A stretch of 64,000 nucleotides of DNA from Mycobacterium sp. 1164966.3 (GCF_001665395.1 NZ_LZSG01000069.1:25274-89273); one strand, 5' to 3'; shown: positions 54,518-63,296, numbered from the stretch's first letter. The notes: generated by a model from the sequence alone, not told the origin. Numbers and translations are program-made.

Positions 54518-55915
54518 TCAGCCGTCGGACAGCAGCTGTTTTTTGAGCACCTTGCCCATCGCGTTGCGCGGCAACGCGTCCACCACGCGCACCTCGCGCG
54601 GCCGCTTGTGCGCTGAAAGCTGTTCTGCGACATAGTTGATCAGGTTATCTGGATCGGCAGATCCGACCACGAACGCGACGATCCGCTGGCCCAGATCCTC
54701 GTCGGGCAGCCCGACGACGGCCACCTCCTCGACATCCGGATGTCCGAGCAGCGCCGTCTCTATTTCGCCTGCGCCGATGCGGTATCCGCCCGACTTGATC
54801 AGGTCCACCGACTCACGGCCGACGATGCGGTGCATTCCGCCCGCGTCGACGACGGCGACGTCCCCGGTGCGGTACCACCCGTCGGCGTCAAACGCCTCGG
54901 CGGTGGCCTCCGGGCGATTGAGGTAGCCGTCGAACATCGTCGGGCCCCGAACCTGAAGCTTTCCAACGGTTTCCCCGTCGTGCGGCACGGGCTCCCCGTC
55001 GTCGTCGACCAGCCTGGTCTGCACACCTGCCAACGGCAGGCCCACCCAGCCGGCGCGCCGCTCGCCGCCGGCCAGGGTAGACAGCGTGATCAGCGACTCG
55101 GTGCTGCCGTAGCGCTCGACGGGCTGGTGACCGGTGAGCTCGACCAGCCGGTCGAACACGGGCACCGGCAGCGGGGCACTGCCGGACACCAGCAGTCGTG
55201 CGGGCCGCAGCGCCTCGGCAGCAGCGCGGTCGGCCACGACGCGCGACCACACGGTGGGGACTCCGAAATAGAGAGTGCCGCCGGCCGCTGCATAACCCGC
55301 AGGCGTCGGTTTTCCGGTGTGCACGAAGCGATTTCCCACCCGCAGCGACCCCAGCAGCCCCAGCACCAGGCCGTGCACGTGAAACAGCGGCAACCCGTGC
55401 ACCAGCACGTCGTCGGGCGTCCACTGCCAGGCGGCGGCCAATGCGTCCAGGTCGGCGGCGATTGCGCGCCTGCTCAGTTGCACGCCCTTGGGCAGCCCGG
55501 TGGTGCCCGAGGTGTAGATCACCATCGCGGTGGCATCCGGCGCCGGCTCGGGATAGCGGTGCCAGGAACGGGCGTGCAATCGCACCGGAATGTGCGGCAG
55601 GCCTTCCGGTTGGTCGGGTACCGGGCCCAGCCAGACCTGCGCACCCGAGTCGGTGAGCATGTGACGGCGTTCGGTGACGCCGATGTCGGCGGGCACCGGG
55701 ACGACGGGCACGCCGGCGATCAGGCAGCCCGTGATCGCGAGCACGGTCGACGCGCTCGGCGTGGCCAGCACCGCGACTCGATGGGCACCGGCGACCCGCT
55801 CGGCCACCGACGTGGCGGCGCCCACCAAGTCGCTGCGGCTCAGCACGACCGCGTCGATGCTCACCGCGTCGCCGAGGTCGGTGGCGGCCGCAGGATTCAG
55901 CGAGGCTAGCAGCAC
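54518..55915 (-). CDS. fadD36: Acyl-CoA synthetase FadD36
   Basis: 465 aa (H37Rv Rv1193 473 aa). AMP-forming ligase: MVIYTSGTTGLPKGVQLSRR is the P-loop, LPLFHVHGLVLGLLGSLRVG, VERYGSTESLI, GWYRTGDVAVVDAGGMHRIV and ESVDLIKSGGYRIGAGEIE are core motifs, and LPRNAMGKVLKKQLL holds the catalytic C-terminal Lys. Short N-terminus typical of malonyl/methylmalonyl-CoA synthetase-like members. The acyl substrate is unproven. Confidence 0.92.
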   Translation of the reverse strand: MLLASLNPAAATDLGDAVSIDAVVLSRSDLVGAATSVAERVAGAHRVAVLATPSASTVLAITGCLIAGVPVVPVPADIGVTERRHMLTDSGAQVWLGPVPDQPEGLPHIPVRLHARSWHRYPEPAPDATAMVIYTSGTTGLPKGVQLSRRAIAADLDALAAAWQWTPDDVLVHGLPLFHVHGLVLGLLGSLRVGNRFVHTGKPTPAGYAAAGGTLYFGVPTVWSRVVADRAAAEALRPARLLVSGSAPLPVPVFDRLVELTGHQPVERYGSTESLITLSTLAGGERRAGWVGLPLAGVQTRLVDDDGEPVPHDGETVGKLQVRGPTMFDGYLNRPEATAEAFDADGWYRTGDVAVVDAGGMHRIVGRESVDLIKSGGYRIGAGEIETALLGHPDVEEVAVVGLPDEDLGQRIVAFVVGSADPDNLINYVAEQLSAHKRPREVRVVDALPRNAMGKVLKKQLLSDG

Positions 55916-55983
55916 GTCAGCGAGGCTACCCGGGACCGTTCGAGCGCCGCGGGCGCCGCGAACCTTGACTGCGGCGCAACCGG

Positions 55984-56796
55984 CTACGCCAACCGCAGCC
56001 GCGAGTCGACCCGTCGATCAGGCCTGTCCGGGCGCGGAAACAACGGCCGCAACACCGGCGGCGGCCGAAACGGCGTCCATTGGCCGAGCGGCTGAGCGAG
56101 CCGGTCCGCGATGGCCCAGACCACGGCCGCATTGTGGCCATAACCGATGTGGCTGGCCAGCACCGCGATGTTCTCCGCACGCGCCGACGGCGTGTCGAGA
56201 CAGGTCTGCCAGGCGACGATGCCGTCGTAGCGCGAGTAGATCGAGGTCGCCGGAACCGGCAACGGCTCGGCTTCGGATTCCGCCGGTAGGGGCGGATGTT
56301 CGACGTGCAGGTGTGCGTAGCGGTTGAACGTTCGCGTGGCGCGGGACTGGCCTGCGTCGTCCATGCGGAACGGGCTGCCGAGCGTGATCACCTGGCGCAC
56401 CGACGACGGCTCACGGCGGGCCAGCGCACGCGCGAAGATGCCACCCAGGCTCCAGCCGATCAGGCTGATCGGAGCGTCGTACCGGGTACGCAGCTCGTGC
56501 AAGCGATCGGAAATTCCGGCCACCGCTTTGGGCGTCGGGCCGACGTTGCGCCCCAGCCCCCAACCGTGCGTCCGGTATCCCAGACGGCGCAGGATGCGAC
56601 GCAACGTCCAGGTGGAGCCGTCCGCGGCCAGGAAACCGGGCAGTACCAGCACCGGATGCCCGTCGCCGGCGGGCAGCGCCCGGTGCAGCGGCAATGCCGT
56701 CATCAGCGCCCCGTACTCGGCCATCGCGCGCGGTACGTCGCTGAGGTAGAGGCCCAGTGAGGGCACTTCGACGACGCGGGTCACGGGCTGTGCCAT
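55984..56796 (-). CDS. Alpha/beta hydrolase (Rv1192-like)
   Basis: 270 aa. The oxyanion strand motif is VLVLPGFLAADGSTWTLRRI and the nucleophile elbow is ISLIGWSLGGIFARALARRE (G-W-S-L-G, Ser). An Asp lies in TSIYSRYDGIVAW, and the His is in VLASHIGYGHNAAVV. The pattern fits lipase/esterase-like or PHA-type hydrolases. Lies next to another hydrolase and fadD36, all on one strand. No signal peptide is clear. Confidence 0.87.
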   Translation of the reverse strand: MAQPVTRVVEVPSLGLYLSDVPRAMAEYGALMTALPLHRALPAGDGHPVLVLPGFLAADGSTWTLRRILRRLGYRTHGWGLGRNVGPTPKAVAGISDRLHELRTRYDAPISLIGWSLGGIFARALARREPSSVRQVITLGSPFRMDDAGQSRATRTFNRYAHLHVEHPPLPAESEAEPLPVPATSIYSRYDGIVAWQTCLDTPSARAENIAVLASHIGYGHNAAVVWAIADRLAQPLGQWTPFRPPPVLRPLFPRPDRPDRRVDSRLRLA

Positions 56797-56837
56797 AGCT
56801 ACGAGGGTGACACACCGCCGCCTTCAGCAGCAGGAAT

Positions 56838-57746
56838 TCAGGCCCGCTCGTCCCAGATCTTCATCAGCGTGGACAGGATCTCTTCGCCGCGGCCGAGTCC
56901 GGCGAGATGACTTTCCTCGGGCAGGTGGAATAGTTCGGCATCGGGCAGCCGGGCTACCACGTGCTCACCATGGGCGAACGGAATGATGTGGTCGTGGTCG
57001 CCGTGCCACCACCGGACGGGGACCTTCACCTCATTGAGCCGGAACCCCCAATCCTTGGCAAACAGGATCACGTCGTTGAACGGCGCGGCCAGTTGCTTGC
57101 GGCTCCCGTTGAGCAGGTCGTCGAGGAACATGGCCTTGAACTCGGGCCGGGTCAGCAGGTGCCGGTCGGCTTCGGGCGAGAGCAGGGCATAGATCTCGAG
57201 CGCGGGGGACGCCACCGGCCGGATCGCCTGGACCAGCATGCTCGCGCCTATCCGCAGCGGGTTGCCCCCGAACTTCAGCAGCGGCGCGACCCGCAGACCA
57301 AGGTTCATCGCGCCACCACTGATCGCGTCCGGGCCGCGTGTCGGCGCCACGCCACCGAGCACTCCGGCCACCACCACGCGGTCAGGCAACCGCGCGGCGC
57401 ATGCCAGCGCGTAGGGGCCGCCACCGGAGAGGCCGACGACGGCCATTTTGTCGATTCCGAGCGTGTCCGCGGTGGCCCGCAAATCGTCGGCGAACGCGGC
57501 GATGGTCTCGTACCGGTGTGGTGTGGAGGCGCCGATGCCGGGCCGGTCCAACCCGATCAGACGAATGTTGTGTTGGTCGGCGTAAACCCTGGCCTCTGTG
57601 GGAATCTGCCGGCGCGCGCCGGGCGTGCCGTGTAGCCAGAACACAGGACGCCCCTGCGGCGCCCCGAACTCGGCGAAGCCGATCTGGCGGTCTTCGCCGA
57701 CGGCAATGTTTCCTTCGAGCTTGGGACGGGCTATCGCGACGGTCAT
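56838..57746 (-). CDS. Alpha/beta hydrolase (Rv1191-like)
   Basis: 302 aa (H37Rv 304). VFWLHGTPGARRQIP is the oxyanion HG motif, RPGIGASTPH follows strand 4, MAVVGLSGGGPYALACAARL is the nucleophile elbow (G-L-S-G-G), WHGDHDHIIPFAHGEHVV holds the acid and LFHLPEESHLAGLGRG the His. A cap domain lies between about 140 and 225. Epoxide-hydrolase/haloperoxidase-like fold; the substrate is unknown. Confidence 0.88.
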   Translation of the reverse strand: MTVAIARPKLEGNIAVGEDRQIGFAEFGAPQGRPVFWLHGTPGARRQIPTEARVYADQHNIRLIGLDRPGIGASTPHRYETIAAFADDLRATADTLGIDKMAVVGLSGGGPYALACAARLPDRVVVAGVLGGVAPTRGPDAISGGAMNLGLRVAPLLKFGGNPLRIGASMLVQAIRPVASPALEIYALLSPEADRHLLTRPEFKAMFLDDLLNGSRKQLAAPFNDVILFAKDWGFRLNEVKVPVRWWHGDHDHIIPFAHGEHVVARLPDAELFHLPEESHLAGLGRGEEILSTLMKIWDERA

Positions 57747-57807
57747 GCCGAGCAGCTTCGCATGTGAGCGCTATGTGCTCGGCAGGGGAGCCCGGTGAGG
57801 GGTCCCG

Positions 57808-59283
57808 TCACGCGGGAACCCCGATGGCCTTCTTCTCCATGTACTGGTGCAGCCCGCCGATGCCGCCGCCCTCGCGGCCGAGTCCGCTCAGCTTGAATCC
57901 GCCGAAGGGGGCGTCGCCGGGGCCGACGCCGTTGACCGCGATCTGGCCGGTGCGGACGCGTCGGGCCACCCCGACGGCGCGTTCGCTATCGGTGCCCCAC
58001 ACCGCACCGGAAAGCCCGTACCGCGAGTTGTTCGCTATTGCGACCGCGTCGTCGTCGTCGCGGTAGCGCAGCACCGTCAACACCGGCCCGAACACCTCTT
58101 CCTGGGCGATCGTCGAGTTCTGGTCCACATCGGTGAGAATCGTTGGCTCGAAATAGAATCCGACGTCCAGGCCGGCCGGCCGGCCGCCACCGGTCACCAG
58201 CTTCGCCCCCTCGCTGAGCGCGCCGTCGACGTGCGCTTGGACCCGCTCCCGCTGCGCGGCGCTGATCAGCGGCCCCATCTGCACGTCGGGATCGGTGGGG
58301 TCACCGACCTTCACCTGACGGGCCAGCGCGACGAGCCGATCGACGACGTCGTCGTGCAGCGAATCGGGCAGCAGCAAGCGGCTGTGCAGGATGCAGGCCT
58401 GTCCGGCATGCATGGAACAGCAGTCGAACAGCATCTGCTGCAACATCTCGTCGGTGACCACCGCGTCGTCGAGGATGATGCTCGCCGACTTGCCGCCCAA
58501 TTCCAGCAGGATCCGCTTCAGGCTGTCGCCCGCCGCAGCCATCACCTGGCGGCCCACCACCGAGCTGCCGGTGAAGCTGATCATGTCGATGCGCGGATCG
58601 GTGGTGAGCAGCTTGGCGGCCTCGACGCCCGAAGGCGTGACGACGTTGACCACGCCCGGCGGGATGTCGGTGTGCTCGTCGATGAGCCTGGCAAGCGCGA
58701 GTCCGGCCAGCGGCGTCAGCGGCGAGGGCTTCAACACGACCGTATTGCCTGCCGCCAGAGCATTATTCAGCTTCATGACGTTCAGGCAGTGGGGGAAGTT
58801 CCACGGCGTCAGGATCGAAACGACCCCGAGGGGCTCGTGGCGCAGTAAGGTCTTCCCGGCGCCGATCCCGGTGACCTCCTGGTCGGCCAGCTGCGTGGCG
58901 AGCTGAGCCGCATGCATGGACATGAACGCGGCACCGTCGATCTGCATGATCCGCTCGTTCGCGGTGCAGCCCCACTCCACCTGTGAGAGCGCCGCGAACT
59001 CGTCGGCATGTTTCATCAGCGCGTCCCCGAGCTGGTTGAGGCACGCGGCGCGCTCCTGATGGCTCATGGTGCCCCACGGCCCGCCGTCGAAGGCCTGTCG
59101 CGCGGCGCCTATCGCCTCAGCGACCTGGCCGACACTCGCGTCCGGCGCGGCGGCGATCGCCTGCTCGGTGGCCGGCGAAATGTCGTCGTACCGCCCGTCC
59201 CCCGGCTCAACCCAGCGCCCGTCGATATAGAGCTGGTAGCTGTCGACAAGTTTCGGAGGTACTGCAAGTGCTTGCTCGGTCAT
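57808..59283 (-). CDS. NAD(P)-dependent aldehyde dehydrogenase
   Basis: 491 aa ALDH-superfamily enzyme. SILTPWNFPHCLNVMKLNNA is the substrate channel with the conserved Asn, ISFTGSSVVGRQVMAAAG the cofactor loop, LELGGKSASIILDDA carries the general-base Glu, and HAGQACILHSRLL carries the nucleophilic Cys. EEVFGPVLTVLRY and PFGGFKLSGLGREGG are the C-terminal motifs. The ATG at 59283 has an aagg site; an ATG at 59310 is also possible. Not at this position in H37Rv. Its neighbours suggest an aldehyde from steroid or alcohol breakdown, but this is inference. Confidence 0.92.
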   Translation of the reverse strand: MTEQALAVPPKLVDSYQLYIDGRWVEPGDGRYDDISPATEQAIAAAPDASVGQVAEAIGAARQAFDGGPWGTMSHQERAACLNQLGDALMKHADEFAALSQVEWGCTANERIMQIDGAAFMSMHAAQLATQLADQEVTGIGAGKTLLRHEPLGVVSILTPWNFPHCLNVMKLNNALAAGNTVVLKPSPLTPLAGLALARLIDEHTDIPPGVVNVVTPSGVEAAKLLTTDPRIDMISFTGSSVVGRQVMAAAGDSLKRILLELGGKSASIILDDAVVTDEMLQQMLFDCCSMHAGQACILHSRLLLPDSLHDDVVDRLVALARQVKVGDPTDPDVQMGPLISAAQRERVQAHVDGALSEGAKLVTGGGRPAGLDVGFYFEPTILTDVDQNSTIAQEEVFGPVLTVLRYRDDDDAVAIANNSRYGLSGAVWGTDSERAVGVARRVRTGQIAVNGVGPGDAPFGGFKLSGLGREGGGIGGLHQYMEKKAIGVPA

Positions 59284-59396
59284 CTGGCTGCCTTCACCAA
59301 TGTCGGTCATCTAAACACTTGGTGTACACCTGCTGGGCGACGGCGTCAATCATCGGCGACGTGAATTCCTCGCGATATCAAGATATTGTGCCTGTA

Positions 59397-59426
59397 TTGA
59401 CAGCTGGGGTTAGCTCAGAGTAGACA
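59397..59426 (+). promoter_or_regulatory. SigA-like promoter of the side-chain cluster
   Basis: TTGACA (59397-59402), 18 bases, TAGACA (59421-59426): a near-consensus -35 with a weaker -10. It reads into the P450 relic at 59481 and probably still drives the downstream hydratase, aldolase and regulator genes. Confidence 0.55.
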
Positions 59427-59480
59427 CAATTCGCAGGACAGATTGGCCTCATCTGTCGGATGATCGCGAGAGAGCCGCCC

Positions 59481-59600
59481 GTGCGCACGCAATTTCCCCT
59501 GCACTCCCCCGACTTCTACGCCGGCGACCCTTACTCCGCGTACCGCGAGCTGCGTGCCACCGAGCCGGTGTGCTGGAAACCGCATACCGGATGGCGGTGA
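59481..59600 (+). pseudogene. Cytochrome P450 N-terminal relic
   Basis: A GTG at 59481 behind a gagag site reads 39 codons: FPLHSPDFYAGDPYSAYREL and RATEPVCWKPHTGW, the typical start of a bacterial P450. A stop follows directly (59598); adding one base after the TGG would continue as GWAVIN, so a small deletion is likely. The heme-binding part is entirely missing. Confidence 0.55.
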
Positions 59601-59616
59601 TCAACACGTTCGGCGT

Positions 59617-59706
59617 GGTGCCAACGAACTTCGGCGCGACATCATCGCGATGGCGGGGTTGCTCATGCCGCGAGCACCTCGCGACCTGCGGGCAGCTAGG
59701 GCATGA
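59617..59706 (+). pseudogene. Acyl-CoA dehydrogenase C-terminal relic
   Basis: One frame ends GANELRRDIIAMAGLLMPRA then PRDLRAARA and a stop at 59704-59706. This matches the last helix and tail of acyl-CoA dehydrogenases (family pattern G..NE..RDIIA..GLG.PR.PR). The stop forms an ATGA with an ATG at 59703, the usual coupling within such operons. The body of the gene has been deleted, leaving the tail fused near the P450 start. Confidence 0.5.
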
Positions 59707-59726
59707 TCCATCACGAGGAGGGACAC

Positions 59727-60272
59727 GTGACCGACACAGAAACCGTCAGCGCCAAGGTGCGGGCGCTCGTCGGCCAGCCCACCGGTGGCACCGGAAAGCC
59801 GTCGGTGGCGCCGGATCCGGTGAATCAGCCGATGATCCGGCACTGGGCCTACGCGCTCGCCGACATGAACCCCGTCTACCTCGACCCGGAGTTCGCGGCC
59901 GCTTCGCGATTCGGGGGTATCGTGTCGCCGCCGGTGATGCTGCAAACCTGGACGATGCCGTCGCCGATCCTCGAAGGAATCGGTGACCGCGGCGGCGCTC
60001 CCGTCGAAATCAGATCCAACCCAACGGCATTCCTCGACGAGGCCGGCTATACCAGTACCGTCGCGACGAACTCGGAATTCGAGATCGAACGCTACCCGCG
60101 GCTGGGCGACGTCATCAGCGCGACAACGGTCTACGAGTCGGTGTCCGACGAAAAGAAGACGGCGCTGGGCACCGGTTTCTTCCTGACCTGGCTGACCACC
60201 TACACCGACCAGCACGGTGAGGTGCTGGGCCGACAGCGATTCCGGGTGTTGCGATTCAGGCCGGAACGCTGA
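59727..60272 (+). CDS. MaoC-like enoyl-CoA hydratase (ChsH2 N-terminal-domain type)
   Basis: 181 aa from the GTG at 59727, which has aggagg 5 bases upstream; an ATG at 59703 is the alternative. MIRHWAYALADMNPVYLDPE and GIVSPPVMLQTWTMP are hot-dog hydratase elements. It resembles the N-terminal half of ChsH2, which in the cholesterol pathway carries MaoC and DUF35 domains in one chain; here DUF35 is a separate gene. It is expected to hydrate a steroid side-chain enoyl-CoA together with the MaoC protein at 61015. Confidence 0.82.
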   Translation: MTDTETVSAKVRALVGQPTGGTGKPSVAPDPVNQPMIRHWAYALADMNPVYLDPEFAAASRFGGIVSPPVMLQTWTMPSPILEGIGDRGGAPVEIRSNPTAFLDEAGYTSTVATNSEFEIERYPRLGDVISATTVYESVSDEKKTALGTGFFLTWLTTYTDQHGEVLGRQRFRVLRFRPER

Positions 60273-60670
60273 TGGCCACCCGACTGCCGCCGACCATCAG
60301 CGCGGACACCGAATTCTTCTGGAATGGGTTGCGGGACAACAAGCTTCTAATCCAGCGCTGCGGCAGATGCGGGGAGCTGCGGCACCCGCCCCGTCCGATG
60401 TGCCCCAACTGCCGGTCCCTGGACTGGGATGCGGTCGAGTCCTCGGGCCGCGGCACCGTCTACAGCTACGTAATGCCGCACCAACCGCGATTCCCGTTCT
60501 TCGACTACCCCTACATCGTCGTGCTGGTGGAACTCGAGGAAGGCGTGCGGCTGGTGTCCAACCTGACCGACATCGATCCGTCCGAGGTGACAGCCGGACT
60601 GCCGGTCGAGGTCTACTACCAATCCTTCGAGGACCTGGTGCTGCACCAGTTCCGGCCGGCGAATAGGTAG
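60272..60670 (+). CDS. DUF35 zinc-ribbon/OB-fold protein (ChsH2 C-domain type)
   Basis: 132 aa. The zinc ribbon CGRCGELRHPPRPMCPNC has two CxxC pairs, followed by an OB-fold (GRGTVYSYVMPHQPRFPFFD and onwards). DUF35 proteins pair with thiolase-like enzymes; the cholesterol homolog activates the Ltp2 aldolase, and an Ltp2-like gene lies 791 bases downstream. The ATG shares a base with the previous stop (60272), so the two halves of a ChsH2-like protein are translated as coupled genes. Confidence 0.87.
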   Translation: MATRLPPTISADTEFFWNGLRDNKLLIQRCGRCGELRHPPRPMCPNCRSLDWDAVESSGRGTVYSYVMPHQPRFPFFDYPYIVVLVELEEGVRLVSNLTDIDPSEVTAGLPVEVYYQSFEDLVLHQFRPANR

Positions 60671-60676
60671 CGCCCG

Positions 60677-61018
60677 ATGGGCTTTACGTTCAGCGAAGAG
60701 CAGGAGACGATCGCCAAACTCGTCCGCGACCTGTTCGAGCGCCGCGCCACACCGGAACGGTTGACGGAGTTGGAGTCCGACGGCGTCCGCTACGACGAGG
60801 CGTTGTGGCGGGAATTGGCGGCCGCCGATCTGCTGGGGATCGCGCTGCCGCAGTCGGTTGGCGGGAACGGCGGCGGCTTTGTCGAACTGTGCGTGCTGCT
60901 GGCCGAGATCGGGCGGAGCGTGGCGCCGGCCCCCGCCTACCCGACGCTGTTGTTTGGCGCCGATCCGATCGCCCAGCTGGCCCGCCTCGGCGCTACATAT
61001 TCGGGAGGACACGCATGA
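60677..61018 (+). pseudogene. Acyl-CoA dehydrogenase truncated to its N-terminal domain
   Basis: 113 aa. MGFTFSEEQETIAKLVRDLF, YDEALWRELAAADLLGIALP and QSVGGNGGGFVELCVLLAEI are the N-terminal helical domain of FadE/ChsE-type proteins. The reading stops after FGADPIAQLARLGA, where the central beta domain, FAD-binding residues and catalytic Glu should follow. The sequence passes straight into the ribosome-binding site (ggagg) of the next gene, so an internal deletion removed about 70 percent of the gene. It cannot bind FAD and is very likely inactive. Confidence 0.85.
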
Positions 61019-61464
61019 CGACTGCCAGGCGCGACACGTTGACGTGGGCCGACATCTCAGTTGGCGACGAGGTGGCCCCACTCGAAATCCCTATCACCAC
61101 AACAATGATCGTCGCCGGAGCGATCGCGTCACGCGACTTCATGCCGGTGCACCACGACCGCGACTACGCCAACAAGCAGGGCTCACCCAACTTGTTCATG
61201 AACATCCTGACGACGAACGGATATTGCGTGCGCTTCCTCACCGACTGGGCCGGACCGGAAGCGATGGTCAAGAACCTGTCGATTCGCCTTGGCGTGCCGT
61301 GTTTTCCGGACGACCCGCTGCGCTTCACCGGCAGCGTCACCGGTAAGACCCAAGGCGCCGAAGGTGAAAACTTCATCGAGGTGACATTCCAGGGCGCCAA
61401 CAGCCTGGGCAACCACGTCTCCGGCACCGCGGTCCTCAGCCTGCTCGACGGAGCGGATGCGTGA
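61015..61464 (+). CDS. MaoC-like hydratase (ChsH1 type)
   Basis: 149 aa single hot-dog protein. TLTWADISVGDEVAPLEIPI, GAIASRDFMPVHHDRDYANK (with the catalytic Asp and His of the R-specific hydratase motif) and PNLFMNILTTNGYCVRFLTD match ChsH1 of the cholesterol side-chain pathway (H37Rv Rv3541c, 129 aa). It starts in the stop of the FadE remnant (ATGA) with ggagg upstream and would pair with the MaoC protein at 59727. Confidence 0.86.
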   Translation: MTTARRDTLTWADISVGDEVAPLEIPITTTMIVAGAIASRDFMPVHHDRDYANKQGSPNLFMNILTTNGYCVRFLTDWAGPEAMVKNLSIRLGVPCFPDDPLRFTGSVTGKTQGAEGENFIEVTFQGANSLGNHVSGTAVLSLLDGADA

Positions 61465-62630
61465 GTAACGCACTGCCCGGCGCCGCGGCGATCGTCGGAA
61501 TCGGCCAGACCGAGTTTTCCAAGGAATCCGGCCGCAGCGAGCTGCAGTTGGCATGCGAGGCGGTCAGCGCCGCCCTGGACGATGCCGGCCTGGCGCCCGC
61601 CGATGTCGACGGCATGGTCACGTTCACCATGGACTCCAGCGACGAGATCGACATCGCCCGCAACGTCGGAATCGGAGACCTGAGTTTCTTCAGCCGCGTC
61701 CACCACGGCGGCGGTGCCGCGGCCGGCACCGTCGTCCATGCGGCAATGGCCGTCGCCACCGGCGTCGCCGACGTGGTGGTGTGCTGGCGTGCGTTCAACG
61801 AACGTTCCGGCTTCCGGTTCGGCGGCAGCGGGCGCACCAGCGCCGAGACCCCGCTGTTCATGGCGCACTATGCGCCGTTCGGATTGCTCACTCCCGCAGC
61901 CTGGGTCGCGCTGCACGCCCAGCGCTACATGTCGACGTACGGGGTCACCAATGAGGACTTCGGCAGGATCGCGGTCGTCGACCGTGCGCATGCGGCAAGG
62001 AACCCCGATGCGTGGTTCTACCAACGCCCGATCACCCTGGAAGACCATCAGAATTCGCGCTGGATCATCGAACCCGTGTTGCGGCTGCTGGATTGCTGCC
62101 AGGAGAGCGACGGCGGCGTCGCGCTCGTCGTCACCAGTGCCGAGCGGGCTCGTGACCTACGGCAGCCGCCGGCGGTGATCACCGCGGCAGCCCAGGGCGC
62201 GGCGGCCAATGGCGAGATGATGACCAGTTATTACCGCGAGGACATCACCGGTCTCCCCGAAATGGGGGTGGTCGCCCGGCAACTGTGGCGCGATTCGGGA
62301 CTCAAGCCGCAGGACATTCAAACCGCCTTCATCTACGACCATTTCACGCCTTTTGTGTTCACCCAGCTCGAGGAACTCGGGTTCTGCGGGCGCGGGGAGG
62401 CGAAGTACTTCGCGACCGTCGAGAACCTGTCGCTGGGCGGCGCACTGCCGATCAACACCAACGGCGGACTTCTCGGCGAAGCGTATATCCACGGCATGAA
62501 CGGCATCACCGAGGGCGTGCGCCAGGTGCGGGGCACCTCGTACAACCAGGTCGACCATGTCGAACACGTACTGGTAACTTCGGGCACCGGCGTGCCGACC
62601 AGCGGCCTGATCCTCGCTCGGGCCGACTGA
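61461..62630 (+). CDS. Thiolase-like retro-aldolase (Ltp2 type)
   Basis: 389 aa non-decarboxylating thiolase-family protein (H37Rv Ltp2, Rv3540c, 386 aa). AIVGIGQTEFSKESGRSELQ opens it, VHHGGGAAAGTVVHAAMAVA lacks the thiolase Cys, and GTSYNQVDHVEHVLVTSGTG closes it. Tyr292 (IYDHFTP) and Tyr342 (EAYIHGM) fall at the spacing of the two catalytic tyrosines of Ltp2 aldolases. With the DUF35 partner it should cleave the hydrated steroid side chain to a ketone and propionyl-CoA. The GTG start overlaps the previous stop (GTGA). Confidence 0.88.
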   Translation: MSNALPGAAAIVGIGQTEFSKESGRSELQLACEAVSAALDDAGLAPADVDGMVTFTMDSSDEIDIARNVGIGDLSFFSRVHHGGGAAAGTVVHAAMAVATGVADVVVCWRAFNERSGFRFGGSGRTSAETPLFMAHYAPFGLLTPAAWVALHAQRYMSTYGVTNEDFGRIAVVDRAHAARNPDAWFYQRPITLEDHQNSRWIIEPVLRLLDCCQESDGGVALVVTSAERARDLRQPPAVITAAAQGAAANGEMMTSYYREDITGLPEMGVVARQLWRDSGLKPQDIQTAFIYDHFTPFVFTQLEELGFCGRGEAKYFATVENLSLGGALPINTNGGLLGEAYIHGMNGITEGVRQVRGTSYNQVDHVEHVLVTSGTGVPTSGLILARAD

Positions 62631-62678
62631 GGGAGGCACGATGTCCAAACTTGTGCCGCGAGGAGCCCTGATGCCCTG

Positions 62679-63296
62679 ATGACCCAGACGCCTGCGTTCA
62701 CTCAAGCGACCGAGACCCGCGAGCTCATCCTCGAGTCGGCATACGCCTGCTTCCGAAAGTACGGCTTGCTGAAGACCACGATCGTCGATATCGCCAAGGA
62801 AGCAAACATATCTCGCAGCACGATCTACGAGTACTTCCGGGACAAGGGCGCCATTCTCGAAGCCTGTGCAGAACAGGCCTCCGAGCAGTTCTATCGCGAG
62901 ATGTCCAGAGCGATGGACCGCGGCAGTTCCCTTGAGGAAAAGCTTTCCCAGGCAGCGGTATTCGTGACCCAAGCGCGACGGGCCATCGCCTCCGAAGAGT
63001 ACTTCGACGAAGACGCGATAAGCCTGTTGCTGACCAAGGACGCCGCGGTGCTGTTGCGCGAATGTGTCGAATTCTTCGCGCCGTACCTTTCGGCCGCCAA
63101 GCTCACCGGCGAGGTCCGCAAGGACCTCGACGTCGAATCCGCCGGAGAATGGTTCGCACGCATACTGTTCTCGCTGTTCAGCACGGCTTCGCCGATTCGC
63201 GATATGGACGATCCCGATGTTATTGCCGAGTTCGTCCGTGCGCACGTGGTGCGCGGCTTCGCCAGCGAACGCCCGCGGTCCAGGCGCCAAGGTTGA
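62679..63296 (+). CDS. TetR-family regulator of the cluster
   Basis: 205 aa. The helix-turn-helix is YACFRKYGLLKTTIVDIAKE and ANISRSTIYEYFRDKGAILE. The C-terminal domain is variable and contains LLTKDAAVLLRECVEFFAPY. It follows the aldolase gene by 48 bases in the same direction, so it probably controls the cluster, perhaps in response to an acyl-CoA, as KstR-type regulators do. It is not clearly KstR or KstR2. Confidence 0.86.
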   Translation: MTQTPAFTQATETRELILESAYACFRKYGLLKTTIVDIAKEANISRSTIYEYFRDKGAILEACAEQASEQFYREMSRAMDRGSSLEEKLSQAAVFVTQARRAIASEEYFDEDAISLLLTKDAAVLLRECVEFFAPYLSAAKLTGEVRKDLDVESAGEWFARILFSLFSTASPIRDMDDPDVIAEFVRAHVVRGFASERPRSRRQG

